The notes beneath the pieces were generated by a model. The model had not been told where the DNA came from. It saw only the letters and a list, made by a program, of their open reading frames with translations, and made no database searches. Made by a program: the position numbers and the translations under genes. From Flavisolibacter longurius (GTDB lineage: Bacteria > Bacteroidota > Bacteroidia > Chitinophagales > Chitinophagaceae), in NCBI GenBank assembly GCA_013327885.1, contig JABUMY010000001.1, positions 62,001-126,000 on the forward strand: DNA of 64,000 nucleotides, written 5' to 3'. This document shows, piece by piece, positions 39,633-47,773 of the stretch. Each line of letters begins with the position of its first letter. Within the stretch, counting starts at the first letter, position 1.

Positions 39633-39970
39633 GTGAATTGGATAAATTTCTCTACCTTGAACGTCCAAATTTTGGGTTCGTTAGAAGAAGAGCCCGTTGT
39701 TACTAAAAAGAGATTAAACGTATTGTAATAACTCGCTTGCCTTTCGGATGTCTACTTTTGCTTGCTATTGAACGTGTCCCGCCTCGGCGGGACTTTTTTT
39801 GGGCCTCCCCCGTCCCCTCCGGTGGAGGGGCTCAGGTGCAGCATCCTACTTTTTTCTGCGGTCAGTTTTTACTATTAGTGTTGGATACGAATCATAAATA
39901 AATATTGCTAACAATACAAGGGTCTTCGATCTGGGCCCTCCCACAGGGAGGGGTGGGGTGGGCCGGGCTT
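39633..39970. other. Intergenic region with GC-rich inverted elements
   Basis: This 338-bp gap contains a perfect terminator hairpin (39776-39793 plus T-run), preceded by a TACTTTTG box at 39753-39760, and two related GC-rich words in opposite orientation at about 39803-39839 and 39929-39966, each with a CCCTCC...GGAGGG-type hairpin. No gene is seen. Confidence 0.65.
39776..39800 (+). terminator. Rho-independent terminator
   Basis: GTCCCGCC (39776-39783), loop TC, GGCGGGAC (39786-39793), then seven T residues. It is 144 bp after psd, so it may end the psd transcript or a very short RNA from the TACTTTTG box. Confidence 0.85.
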
Positions 39971-40666
39971 TTACAAAAACTCTTTTAACTCTTTTAAGTG
40001 ATAGATCGTATACGTCGGCTGAATGTCCTGCTCCTTGCGGTTGTAGTTTACATGCACGGCATCCATACCAATGTTCAGGGCGCCGGCAACATCCACGTCC
40101 AGGGTATCGCCAATCATTAAGCTTTCTTCTACGGTAGCGCCAGTCTTTTCCAGCGCATAATGAAAGATCTCTTTTTGCGGTTTCAGGCTGTTGCTGCACT
40201 CCGATGTGACCACCACTTCAAAAAAAGGCGAGAGGCCTGAGTTCTTTAGCTTGTTGTGTTGCACTTCTTCAAAGCCATTGGTAATAAGGTGCAACCCGTA
40301 GCCCTTTTGTGCCAGGTATTGCAGTACTTCAATGGTATCGGGAAAAAGAAGGTTGCGGGCAGGAAGCAGTTGCAGGAACAGTTCGTTCATCTGCATGGCC
40401 AGCTCTTCATCATCGATATTAAAATCACGCAGGCAAAGCCACATGCGTTTCAGCCGCAGCTCATCCTGCCGGATGGTGCCGTTGCGGTATTCGGCCCAAA
40501 GCCTTTCGTTGTGCGCCAGGTAATTCTGGTGAAACCGGTCAAAGTCGGTTATGCCCCTTTCGGGCAAATTAAAGTTGATGTGTAACTGCTCCATCGTCAG
40601 GCGGGCATTGGCATCAAAATCCCAAAGTGTATGATCAAGGTCGAAAAACAAGTGTTTGTATTGCAT
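39971..40666 (-). CDS. yjjG: YjjG family HAD phosphatase (noncanonical pyrimidine nucleotidase)
   Basis: A 231-residue haloacid-dehalogenase-superfamily phosphatase close to YjjG, which dephosphorylates noncanonical pyrimidine nucleotides. HAD motifs: LFFDLDHTLWDFDAN (motif I, nucleophile and acid Asp), LHLITNGFEEVQ (motif II, Thr), LKPQKEIFHYALEKTG (motif III, Lys) and ESLMIGDTLDVDVAGALNIGM (motif IV, paired Asp). The helical cap with the LPxRxxxxDF region and the TNGxxxxQxxKLxxSGLxxFF pattern are specific to the YjjG group. It is a single minus-strand gene. Confidence 0.93.
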   Translation of the reverse strand: MQYKHLFFDLDHTLWDFDANARLTMEQLHINFNLPERGITDFDRFHQNYLAHNERLWAEYRNGTIRQDELRLKRMWLCLRDFNIDDEELAMQMNELFLQLLPARNLLFPDTIEVLQYLAQKGYGLHLITNGFEEVQHNKLKNSGLSPFFEVVVTSECSNSLKPQKEIFHYALEKTGATVEESLMIGDTLDVDVAGALNIGMDAVHVNYNRKEQDIQPTYTIYHLKELKEFL

Positions 40667-40770
40667 GTGTCTGTTTCAATTGTCAAAAACGTAAAGTAAA
40701 CAAGCGTTGGATAGATAAAGTTTCCTTTTTTGAATTTTTCCGTTCGAATTTTGCCCCAAACACTTACCAA

Positions 40771-41472
40771 ATGAATGCCGTAATTACCGGAGCTTCCCGT
40801 GGAATTGGAAAAACCCTTGCCAAAACCTTTGCCCTGCATGGCTACAATCTTTTGCTTTGTTCGCAGTCAGAAGAAAACCTGCTGGCCGCAATTGCCGAAT
40901 TAAAAGAGGCCTACCCCGCTGTAAGCATCGATGGCAAAGCAATGGATCTTGGCGAAAAGACCAACGCAAAACTGTTTGGCGAATGGGTACTGAATAACGC
41001 TGATTCGGTTGATGTGCTGATCAACAATACAGGCACTTTCGTGCAGGGCAATGTTTCCGATGAACCCGACGGGGCACTGGAAACCATGCTCGGCGTGAAT
41101 CTTTTTAGTGCTTATCACACCACCCGAACCCTATTGCCTAAAATCAAAGCGCAGGGCAGCGGGCATATCTTCACCATATGCTCCATTGCCAGCCTGGGTG
41201 CCTATTCCGGTGGCGGCGCCTATAGCATCAGCAAATATGCCCTGCTGGGTTTTACACGAAACCTTCGGGCCGAATTAAAAGAGCACGGCATTAAAGTGAC
41301 CGCAGTGATTCCCGGTGCTGTGTACACTGATAGTTGGAAAGGCAGCGGCGTGGCCGAAAGCCGCATTATGGAAACCGACGACCTGGCGAAGATGATCTTT
41401 GCGGCTACGCAACTTTCGCCTCAGGCAGTTGTGGAAGATATTGTACTGCGTCCACAGTTGGGAGACTTGTGA
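40771..41472 (+). CDS. SDR family oxidoreductase
   Basis: A 233-residue classical short-chain dehydrogenase/reductase using NAD(P)H. TGASRGIGK (residues 5-13) is the nucleotide-binding loop, NNTGTF the NNAG-like motif, and the catalytic set is Ser in TICSIASLGAYSGGGAYSISKYALLGFT together with YSISK (Tyr/Lys). The Arg in ASRG and absence of an acidic residue at the end of strand 2 (LLLCSQSEEN) suggest NADPH preference. Substrate is unknown. The ATG at 40771 begins directly at the Rossmann strand; upstream codons are AT-rich and atypical. Confidence 0.93.
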   Translation: MNAVITGASRGIGKTLAKTFALHGYNLLLCSQSEENLLAAIAELKEAYPAVSIDGKAMDLGEKTNAKLFGEWVLNNADSVDVLINNTGTFVQGNVSDEPDGALETMLGVNLFSAYHTTRTLLPKIKAQGSGHIFTICSIASLGAYSGGGAYSISKYALLGFTRNLRAELKEHGIKVTAVIPGAVYTDSWKGSGVAESRIMETDDLAKMIFAATQLSPQAVVEDIVLRPQLGDL

Positions 41473-41476
41473 GGAA

Positions 41477-41525
41477 AGTAGGCAGTAAGCAGTTGGCAGT
41501 ACGCAGTCGAAAGTCAATAGTCCGC
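41477..41525. repeat. Degenerate 7-bp tract, units beginning AGT
   Basis: Seven units: AGTAGGC, AGTAAGC, AGTTGGC, AGTACGC, AGTCGAA, AGTCAAT, AGTCCGC. It starts 4 bp after the SDR stop codon; inverted counterpart at 41539. Confidence 0.9.
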
Positions 41526-41538
41526 AACAATCCAAGTA

Positions 41539-41566
41539 GATTACTGCCTACTGCTTACTGCTTGCT
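41539..41566. repeat. Degenerate 7-bp tract, unit near GCTTACT (inverted partner of 41477)
   Basis: Units GATTACT, GCCTACT, GCTTACT, GCTTGCT. Its reverse complement gives AGTAAGC and AGTAGGC, the first two units of the partner, only 13 bp away. Confidence 0.88.
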
Positions 41567-41613
41567 CTAAACCCTGGGCCTTTTTTTGTAGGTCTATAAA
41601 AAAATCAAAAGCT

Positions 41614-41838
41614 ATGGGTAGTAACAATAATCCGGGTGCAAACCAGCAAAATCATCCGCATCGCGAAGGACAAATGAACAACACCACACCGCAGGAACAA
41701 GGTACGGGTCAGCGGGTGAGTGAAAACAAATCAAGAGGTTTGGGCGATATGCTGAACGAAAGCGAAGAGCAGCAAGCGGGCCGTGCACATGGGCAGAAAG
41801 ATGAAAGCGATGTGCAGCAGGAGCAAAGACAACCATAA
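41614..41838 (+). CDS. Small disordered hydrophilic protein
   Basis: A 74-residue protein rich in Asn, Gln, Glu and Gly, with almost no hydrophobic residues. It starts MGSNNNPGANQQNHPHREGQ and contains the slightly more ordered SRGLGDMLNESEEQQAGRAHGQKDESD. This composition resembles small stress-related hydrophilic proteins (KGG/LEA-like) but I cannot assign a family. Good spacing from the preceding repeats and a terminator 25 bp after the stop codon support its being a gene. Confidence 0.6.
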   Translation: MGSNNNPGANQQNHPHREGQMNNTTPQEQGTGQRVSENKSRGLGDMLNESEEQQAGRAHGQKDESDVQQEQRQP

Positions 41839-41860
41839 GTAAACAAAATTGTTCTTTTCA

Positions 41861-41887
41861 AGAGGCCTCTTTGGAGGCCTTCTTTAT
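41861..41887 (+). terminator. Rho-independent terminator
   Basis: AGGCCTC (41863-41869) and GAGGCCT (41874-41880) with a TTTG loop and T-rich tail. The next start codon is only 3 bp beyond. Confidence 0.8.
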
Positions 41888-41889
41888 TT

Positions 41890-42732
41890 ATGATTCCAAC
41901 ACTAAAAGAAAAAACAGTTTTAATTACCGGTGCTACTGATGGTTTGGGAAAGGAAACTGCCAAACGGGTGGCGGCCGCAGGCGCTACTGTATTGCTGCAT
42001 GGCCGAAACAAGACTAAAGGTGCCAGCGTAAAAGAGGAAATTGTAGTGGCTACCGGCAATGAGGCCATTTATTATTACAATGCGGATTTTTCTTCGTTGC
42101 AGGAGGTAAAACAATTAAGCGAAGAGGTGCTGTCCAACCATTCATCACTGCATGTTCTCATCAACAATGCGGCCATCGGTGGCGGACCAAAAGGAGAAGC
42201 GACCCGTGAGCTCAGCAAGGATGGGTATGAATTGCGCTTTGCCGTCAATCACCTTTCGCATTTCCTGCTGACGCAAAACCTTCTTTCGCATTTGAAAGCA
42301 TCCGCGCCGGCACGTATCGTAAACGTTTCCTCCATCGGGCAATCACCGCTGAATTTTGATGATCTTCAACTGGAAAAGCGCTACCAAAGTTTTGATGCGT
42401 ATTGCAAAAGCAAGCTGGCACAGGTCCTTTACGGGTTTAGCCTGGCAGAAACGTTGAAAGATGCAGGCATTGCCGTAAACAGTCTGCACCCGGCAACGCT
42501 GATGGATACCAACATGGTGCACCGTTATTTTGGGAAGGTTTCTGCTACGGTTGCAGAAGGTGCTGACGCCGTGATGCAGCTTGTGTTTGCAGAAGACACA
42601 GCCGGTGTTACCGGGGCCTTTTTCAACCAGTTCACCGAGGCAAGAGCCAATACACAAGCGTATGACGAAGCGGCAAGAAAAAAGCTTTGGCAGGCGAGTG
42701 AGGCCATGACCAAAGCTTATCTGATAACATAA
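41890..42732 (+). CDS. SDR family oxidoreductase (retinol-dehydrogenase-like)
   Basis: A 280-residue short-chain dehydrogenase of the extended retinol dehydrogenase/WW-oxidoreductase-like group. Motifs: LITGATDGLGKETAKRVA (cofactor loop), LLHGRNKTKG with Arg at the end of strand 2 (NADPH type), VLINNAAIGGG, FAVNHLSHFLLTQNLL, IVNVSSIGQ (Ser), and FDAYCKSKLAQVL (Tyr-x3-Lys). The NHLxHFLLTxxLL segment is characteristic of the RDH-like subgroup. Substrate in bacteria is unknown. It starts just after a terminator, so its promoter is expected to lie within or upstream of the preceding hairpin. Confidence 0.93.
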   Translation: MIPTLKEKTVLITGATDGLGKETAKRVAAAGATVLLHGRNKTKGASVKEEIVVATGNEAIYYYNADFSSLQEVKQLSEEVLSNHSSLHVLINNAAIGGGPKGEATRELSKDGYELRFAVNHLSHFLLTQNLLSHLKASAPARIVNVSSIGQSPLNFDDLQLEKRYQSFDAYCKSKLAQVLYGFSLAETLKDAGIAVNSLHPATLMDTNMVHRYFGKVSATVAEGADAVMQLVFAEDTAGVTGAFFNQFTEARANTQAYDEAARKKLWQASEAMTKAYLIT

Positions 42733-42743
42733 AGTTGGTTCCG

Positions 42744-43409
42744 TTATTGCGTTTTTACGCCACGCATTTCATCGAGCTTGCGGCGTTCCGATTCAATAGT
42801 GCTTTGCTGGCTGACTTGCGCTTCTTTGTTCTTGCGCAGGTCTTCCTGCAGCTTGGCAATCTTTTCACTCATGTCCCTTTCGTCTTTCTGCAGGTCGGCC
42901 AGCTTTTTCTCTGCTTTTTTCACGGTTTCTTCCTGCGCTTTTACATCCAGCGTGTGTTTGTAAGTAGCCGTTTCCGAAGTAAAGCCGTTTAGGAATTTCT
43001 GTGCTGCCGCAAACGTTGTGGCATCGGTCATATCGGTGATGAAGTTTTCGCCACCCTTGCTGGTGAGCAGGTACATGACGGATTGATTGTCTTTTTTACT
43101 GCCGCGGCGGTCCACTTTAAAATAAAGGTCAACCAACTGTGGGCTTTCGCCTTGCAGCGCAACGCCTTTAAACGCATAAAAACCGTTCACTTTGTTCTGT
43201 TTCCAAAACAAGGAGCCCGAAGATTGGGGTTCAAAGCCGATCTCTTTCAGCTTGGTAAGAATAGTGCCTTCGGCCACTTCCTGGCTGTAGGGAAGGTAAA
43301 GCATAAGGCCTTGTTTGTTGGCTTTGTCGAACTTAATGGAGGTGCTCACCGATTGCGCAGAGGCTGTGGCAAAAACAAAGAGCAGCAGTACTGGGAAGAG
43401 GGCTTTCAT
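42744..43409 (-). CDS. Secreted coiled-coil protein, unknown
   Basis: A 221-residue protein with signal peptide (residues 1-18, TASAQ). The first 120 mature residues form an alpha/beta domain (GLMLYLPYSQEVAEGTILTKLKEIGFEPQ; VNGFYAFKGVALQGESPQLVDLYFKVDRRGSKKDNQSVMYLL), and residues about 150-215 form a continuous Lys/Glu-rich coiled coil (QEETVKKAEKKLADLQKDERDMSEKIAKL). I do not recognise a family. It converges with the SDR gene with an 11-bp gap. Confidence 0.75.
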   Translation of the reverse strand: MKALFPVLLLFVFATASAQSVSTSIKFDKANKQGLMLYLPYSQEVAEGTILTKLKEIGFEPQSSGSLFWKQNKVNGFYAFKGVALQGESPQLVDLYFKVDRRGSKKDNQSVMYLLTSKGGENFITDMTDATTFAAAQKFLNGFTSETATYKHTLDVKAQEETVKKAEKKLADLQKDERDMSEKIAKLQEDLRKNKEAQVSQQSTIESERRKLDEMRGVKTQ

Positions 43410-43720
43410 ATCCTGATGTTTAGGTGGTAAATATAGCGGCGGTTCCGCCCTTTTTTCTTAACAAGGTACTAAACTCCCGCAGCCGGCAAAAATGAAACTT
43501 GAACGGAAAATAAAAAGGGATGTTGGCGGCCGAAGATAGAATGGCCTTTGTGGAAACCGTAAGAAAGATAACCCCTGCAGCCCTTTCACGGCTATGGCAG
43601 TATTGCTGTCTTGTGCCTTACTATACATAATGAAGTCAACGCGGTTACCTTAATCGTACGAGATTATTTTTCTTACCGTTGATGGCTGATTGACTACAGG
43701 CGTTTCGACGAGGCCTGCCC
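43410..43720. other. Intergenic region, nothing recognised
   Basis: A 311-bp stretch between two minus-strand genes. No reading frame longer than noise, no repeat tract and no strong hairpin were found. Confidence 0.5.
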
Positions 43721-45640
43721 TCATTTTTTTAATTGCTGCACCACGTCACGCCAAACTTTTTCATCAACGGAAACCGGATATTTTGTTTTCAGCTTTTCCA
43801 CCCATTCTTTTTCCAACTGCGTTTGGTAATCGTTGATCAGGAGCCCTTTTGCCTGCACAAAGCTGCGCGGCTCACCGGCTGGGTAAAGTTTACGTATATA
43901 GGCAAACGTTACCGACTGATCGGCGCTGTTGACCACCGGTGCGGTAACGGTGCCAATGGTAGGCCTTGTTGCTGCTACTCCCGGAAGCTGCTCCAGCTCA
44001 AAGCGGTTGGAGTCGGCCGTTACCTGCTCTGAAAAACCCTGCAGGATAGATGACCAGTCACCAGGGTTTTTGCGAAGTGTATCGTAAAATGCTTTTGCCG
44101 CTGCTTCGGTGCCGGCATAAAAAAGCACGGCATCGGCGCTTTCTTTCCAACGGTATTCATTTTGGTGTTGCTGAAAATAAAGGAGCAAGGCAGCGCTGTC
44201 GGTTTGAGCCGGCGTCCAAACCTGGCGTTGCATGATTTCAAAGAATAGATTGCCTTCGGCAAATTCAAGCATCTGCCGGCGAAACTCTTCGTTGAATTCA
44301 TCAAGGTGATCTTGGTAATACTGCAGGGCAATGGTAGCCACAAACTCTTCCCACAACTGCGGGTAAGGCCTGGCGTTAGTGCCGTCACGCTGAAAGCGGT
44401 TGGGCTGCACAAAAGCTATCCAGTCGCTTACAGTGGCTGTGCGGTTGCCTAACTGCAGCAAAGTGGTGGAAGGCTGCAGCGTTAGGTTTATCCTGGGCGG
44501 TGTATAAGCAAATACGCTGTCGGTATAAGCCCAGAGTTCAGCATCGTTGGCAAGCACCTTTTTGTACCCTGCCTGCTTTGCCACTTTTTGCGCCAGTTCC
44601 CGCTGCGCAAAGGCATTGCGGTCGCTTTCCCTGATGCGGTTTTGCAACCAGGCCTCCACTTCTTTGGTCTTGTTGGCAGGTGCCGGTTCAAGGCTTAGCC
44701 GTTTTACAATGTGGTAACCATGTGCCGTTAGAAAGGGCTTGCTGAAGGCGCCGTTTTTCAGCGACAATACAGCCTGCTCAAAAGCTGGTTCGTATTCACC
44801 CACGCCAAATTCAGCCATCAACCCGTTGGATGCAGCGGATACCATGTCGTTGCTGAAGGCGGCTGCAAGTTTGCCAAAATCATCACCGGCCAGCAGGCGC
44901 TGGTAAAGCGAGTCGGCTTTGCGTTTCAGCCCGGCTTTTGTGGTTTCTGTACTATTGGGCGGAACGGCCAGCAGGATCTGTGCAGCCTTTACACGGCCCA
45001 TGGCCTTGCGACTGCCCGTGACCTTAAAGAAATGGTAACCGGCAGCCGACCGGTACGGCGGCGAAACCTGTCCTACCGGTGTGCTGTAGGCAAGATTCTC
45101 CAGTTCGTAAGGCAGCAAAAACGCGGTGATCCATCCAAGATCGCCGCCATTTGTTTTGGCGTTGGGATCGTCGGAATGGGTTTTGGCAACAAGGGCAAAA
45201 TCACTTTTACGAAGCGCTTGTGCCACCGCTTCTTTTTTGGCTTCTGCCGCTTTACGATCTTCGCCAATGCGAATAAAAATATGTGATACCCGTAGGTCTT
45301 TTTGCTGGCGGGTAAATGCTTCCGTAACCATGCGGTCCATGCTTTCCTTGTCGGACAGGTAAGCCGGAATGATCTGCTGCCGCAGGCTGGCTAGGTCTGC
45401 CAGCAATTGGGGCAGCGTATCGAGCCGGCGCTCTTTGGCTTCTTTTATTTTTAAGCGGGAAGCGATATAGAGATCGCGGTATTCGAGCAGGGCTTTATCG
45501 GTAACAGCACCCTGGGCTGTTTTTTGAAACGCGGCGATAAAATCAGGGGCCGCAACCGTTTCTTTTCCGTAGGTAAAAAGCGTTTGTGCCGGCGCCGAAA
45601 AGGCGGCCGCAACCGAAAGTGCAGTCAGCAGTTTTTTCAT
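43721..45640 (-). CDS. SurA/PpiC-like periplasmic peptidyl-prolyl isomerase
   Basis: A 639-residue parvulin-type chaperone for envelope proteins. Signal peptide at residues 1-18 (FSAPAQ). A SurA-like helical N-domain (20-115) is followed by two parvulin domains. The first, about 117-212, has VSHIFIRIG, KTNGGDLGWITAFLLPYELENLAY and AGYHFFKV. The second, about 217-325, has AAQILLAVP, MAEFGVGEYEPAFEQAVLSLKNG and AHGYHIVKRL. The remaining 300 residues are mostly helical with a third, decayed isomerase-like region. It probably assists outer-membrane protein folding. It is transcribed after the TlpA-like gene with a 36-bp gap, so the two may form an operon for envelope redox and folding. Confidence 0.93.
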   Translation of the reverse strand: MKKLLTALSVAAAFSAPAQTLFTYGKETVAAPDFIAAFQKTAQGAVTDKALLEYRDLYIASRLKIKEAKERRLDTLPQLLADLASLRQQIIPAYLSDKESMDRMVTEAFTRQQKDLRVSHIFIRIGEDRKAAEAKKEAVAQALRKSDFALVAKTHSDDPNAKTNGGDLGWITAFLLPYELENLAYSTPVGQVSPPYRSAAGYHFFKVTGSRKAMGRVKAAQILLAVPPNSTETTKAGLKRKADSLYQRLLAGDDFGKLAAAFSNDMVSAASNGLMAEFGVGEYEPAFEQAVLSLKNGAFSKPFLTAHGYHIVKRLSLEPAPANKTKEVEAWLQNRIRESDRNAFAQRELAQKVAKQAGYKKVLANDAELWAYTDSVFAYTPPRINLTLQPSTTLLQLGNRTATVSDWIAFVQPNRFQRDGTNARPYPQLWEEFVATIALQYYQDHLDEFNEEFRRQMLEFAEGNLFFEIMQRQVWTPAQTDSAALLLYFQQHQNEYRWKESADAVLFYAGTEAAAKAFYDTLRKNPGDWSSILQGFSEQVTADSNRFELEQLPGVAATRPTIGTVTAPVVNSADQSVTFAYIRKLYPAGEPRSFVQAKGLLINDYQTQLEKEWVEKLKTKYPVSVDEKVWRDVVQQLKK

Positions 45641-45676
45641 GTGATACTATTTCTTCTGGCGATAAAGCCGGCCAGC

Positions 45677-47122
45677 TTAGTTTGCCGTTTGCCGTTTGTC
45701 GTTACCCGTTTTTACCCGGTGACCCAGGATTTCATCGAGTTGCTTTTCGTTGATCTTTTTGGCAATGATGCGTTTTTCACTATCCAGCAGGTACAAAGTA
45801 GGAAAACTTTGCACATCGTACAATTGCGAATAAGAAGGAATGTTGGCCGCTACCCTTGCTTTTTCGGCTTCACGGGAGTAGTACACGTTCACCCAATCCT
45901 TCATGCCGGCCTTTTGCATAAACTCGTACCAGTCGGTTTTTTTACCTTCGGTTTCCTTGGCCAGCGCATACACTTTTACGCCCATGCGTTTCCATTTGGC
46001 GTGGTACAGGCTGTCCATCTTGGGAACGGTTTCCTTGCAGTGGCCGCAGGTAGGATCGTAAATCAGCACTACGGTATAAGGTGATTTGAGGTTAAACAGC
46101 TTTTGTGCTTTGCCGGCCGAATCGGGCAATTCAATATCCGAGGCCACGGTGCCGGTAATGTTGGCCATGAGGCTGTAGGCCCTGTCGGTGATCATTTTGC
46201 GTCCCTGCGGCGTCAGCCAATCGTAATTTTTTTGTGCGAAATATTTTTCAAACAGGTGTACGAACACCGCGTCTTCCCACATATACTTCTGGTTAAGATA
46301 GCGGTTGACAAACTTCAAGAGAAAAAGCTTTTGCATTTCGGCATTGGCCGAAGCAAAACCCATGATGCGATCGATCTCCCGGATCACCGAATCGGGGGAG
46401 GGATAAACAAGTTGTTCAAAATAACGATCCACGCGGCTTTCGAAGAAAGGCGTGCGGCTCAGGCGGTCGTCCCAGAAATTGATATCGTCCCAAAAATGAT
46501 TTTTGACATAACGGTAAGCATAAAGCGAATCCCGCTTTTGTGCTTCAGGGTTGTGCGGCACCTCGGGTTCTTTGAGGGCCTTGAGCAGGGTGGCCAGGAG
46601 GCCGTTGGGATCTTTGTTGATGATACCAGCCTGGAAGGTTTTTATTTTTTGCGTGATCTCATCGATTTGCGCTGTGAAGCGCACGGAATCGGCGGGACTG
46701 CTGCCGACACGTTGGCGGAGCAGGGCTTCCTGGGCCATGCGGTTGGTTTGCATAAATACCTGGTAGTCCTTGAACAGGCTGTTCTCGGCCGAACCGGTAA
46801 AGCTGATGTTTTCGATGTTTGCGGTATCGGCCACCACGGCAAATTTTTGCTCGCTGCCCACCAGCATTTCAAATTTGTTGGAGCGGTCGGGGTAGCCCAC
46901 CAGGTAAATGCCGCCACCCAGTTTCTTGGGGCCTTTGAACACACCGGTGCTGGTGGCATCCAATTTAACCGAGTCAATGATGGGCATTGTTTTGCCATTG
47001 TAATGACCCAGGTAGATATACTGGTTTTTAAAAGGCTTAAGGGTCACTTTTATTTCGTATCCGGCTTGTGCAAAAACGGCGGTGCTAAAGAAGAGTCCCA
47101 GAACGGCGGCTGTATATTTCAT
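45677..47122 (-). CDS. TlpA-like thiol:disulfide oxidoreductase with DUF4369/DUF5106-type N-terminus
   Basis: A 481-residue periplasmic thioredoxin-fold protein. Signal peptide (residues 1-19, TAVFAQ); a DUF4369-like beta domain (about 22-120, YEIKVTLKPFKNQYIYLGHYNGKT); a helical DUF5106-like domain (130-320); then the thioredoxin domain with YDPTCGHCKETVPKM (CxxC) near 350 and the cis-proline in VQSFPTLYLLD. It likely reduces periplasmic disulfides or helps cytochrome maturation. The last residues (TGNDKRQTAN) come from a 7-bp repeat tract and are probably a recent extension. The start is the ATG at 47122, which yields the signal peptide. Confidence 0.92.
   Translation of the reverse strand: MKYTAAVLGLFFSTAVFAQAGYEIKVTLKPFKNQYIYLGHYNGKTMPIIDSVKLDATSTGVFKGPKKLGGGIYLVGYPDRSNKFEMLVGSEQKFAVVADTANIENISFTGSAENSLFKDYQVFMQTNRMAQEALLRQRVGSSPADSVRFTAQIDEITQKIKTFQAGIINKDPNGLLATLLKALKEPEVPHNPEAQKRDSLYAYRYVKNHFWDDINFWDDRLSRTPFFESRVDRYFEQLVYPSPDSVIREIDRIMGFASANAEMQKLFLLKFVNRYLNQKYMWEDAVFVHLFEKYFAQKNYDWLTPQGRKMITDRAYSLMANITGTVASDIELPDSAGKAQKLFNLKSPYTVVLIYDPTCGHCKETVPKMDSLYHAKWKRMGVKVYALAKETEGKKTDWYEFMQKAGMKDWVNVYYSREAEKARVAANIPSYSQLYDVQSFPTLYLLDSEKRIIAKKINEKQLDEILGHRVKTGNDKRQTAN
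45680..45714. repeat. Degenerate 7-bp tract within a coding end, units GTTTGCC
   Basis: Units GTTTGCC, GTTTGCC, GTTTGTC, GTTACCC, GTTTTTA. It encodes the last dozen residues of the TlpA-like protein. Confidence 0.85.
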
Positions 47123-47197
47123 AGAAAAAACTGAATAGCCGTAAAAGTAATTTTTAATGAACAAGGAGTGGTTAAAAAGATGCAAAAGCGGAAGAAT

Positions 47198-47232
47198 GGG
47201 TTTGGGGTTTGGAGTGTGGGGTTTGGAGTTAT
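47198..47232. repeat. Inverted repeat arm A (7-bp units GGGTTTG) by the four-helix-bundle gene
   Basis: Units GGGTTTG, GGGTTTG, GAGTGTG, GGGTTTG, GAGTTAT. Its reverse complement matches 47664-47698 at 33 of 35 positions. The stop codon of the enclosed gene lies at the inner end of this arm. Confidence 0.92.
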
Positions 47233-47636
47233 TTTGGCTCGTTTCGCTTCTTGAACTTTTGACCCCTGATTTCCGATTGGTTAAGATAGCTTATGAAAGA
47301 GCCAAGTTTCTTCACCAGCAGATCGGCATTGGCGTATAGCTCCTTAAAACGTTCTTCTGAGAAATAGCCTACATCCATGCCTCTGTAAAGTTGTGATTTG
47401 AGTTCTTCGGCTTCACCTTTTGCTGTCGTGAGGGCATGAATAAATTCGTGCTTGCTTCCTCTTCCAAAACCTTCGGCGATGTTATCCATGATAGAACCAC
47501 AGGTGCCACGCAGTTGATCTTTAAACCTGAAATCATCAGCAATAGGCTTTGAAAACGTTAGCGGATAAATGTGCAGACAAAGCTGTCGTGCTAGCTGCCA
47601 CACTTCCAATTCTTCGAAAGAATGAACGGTTGCCAT
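47229..47636 (-). CDS. Four helix bundle protein (S23/IVS-type, TIGR02436-like)
   Basis: A 135-residue protein with the family-typical FEELEVWQLARQLCLHIYPLTF at the start, then DDFRFKDQLRGTCGSIMDNIAEGFGRGSKHEFIHALTTAKGEAEELKSQLYRGMDVGYFSEERFKELYANADLLVKKLGSFISYL. These proteins form pentameric helical bundles related to the bAvd accessory protein of diversity-generating retroelements. They are well known as the product of intervening sequences inserted in 23S rRNA genes, and also occur alone. Here the gene is enclosed by a 35-bp inverted repeat (33/35 match). I use the ATG at 47636; upstream codons read into the repeat. Confidence 0.93.
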   Translation of the reverse strand: MATVHSFEELEVWQLARQLCLHIYPLTFSKPIADDFRFKDQLRGTCGSIMDNIAEGFGRGSKHEFIHALTTAKGEAEELKSQLYRGMDVGYFSEERFKELYANADLLVKKLGSFISYLNQSEIRGQKFKKRNEPK

Positions 47637-47663
47637 AAACAGTAGTTTCTTCCACCTAAGATA

Positions 47664-47698
47664 ATAACCCCAAACCCCACACTCCAAACCCCAAACTC
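47664..47698. repeat. Inverted repeat arm B by the four-helix-bundle gene
   Basis: Built of 7-bp units such as CCAAACC and CCACACT; reverse complement of arm A at 47198 with two mismatches. The outer span of the pair is 501 bp. Confidence 0.92.
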
Positions 47699-47725
47699 TC
47701 TCCTATCTTTGCCCCGCGTTTAACC

Positions 47726-47755
47726 TTTCATTAACCTGAGAGAAAAATACATTTG
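47726..47755 (+). promoter_or_regulatory. Promoter for the PorT-like barrel gene
   Basis: TTTC at 47726-47729, 18-bp spacer, and TACATTTG at 47748-47755 (exact -7 match), with the ATG 18 bp further at 47774. Confidence 0.6.
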
Positions 47756-47773
47756 TTTCTTTTAACCATATTT

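Noticed and set aside
47229-47636. Diversity-generating retroelement accessory gene (Avd)
   Set aside because: No reverse transcriptase, template repeat or variable repeat is present near the gene.
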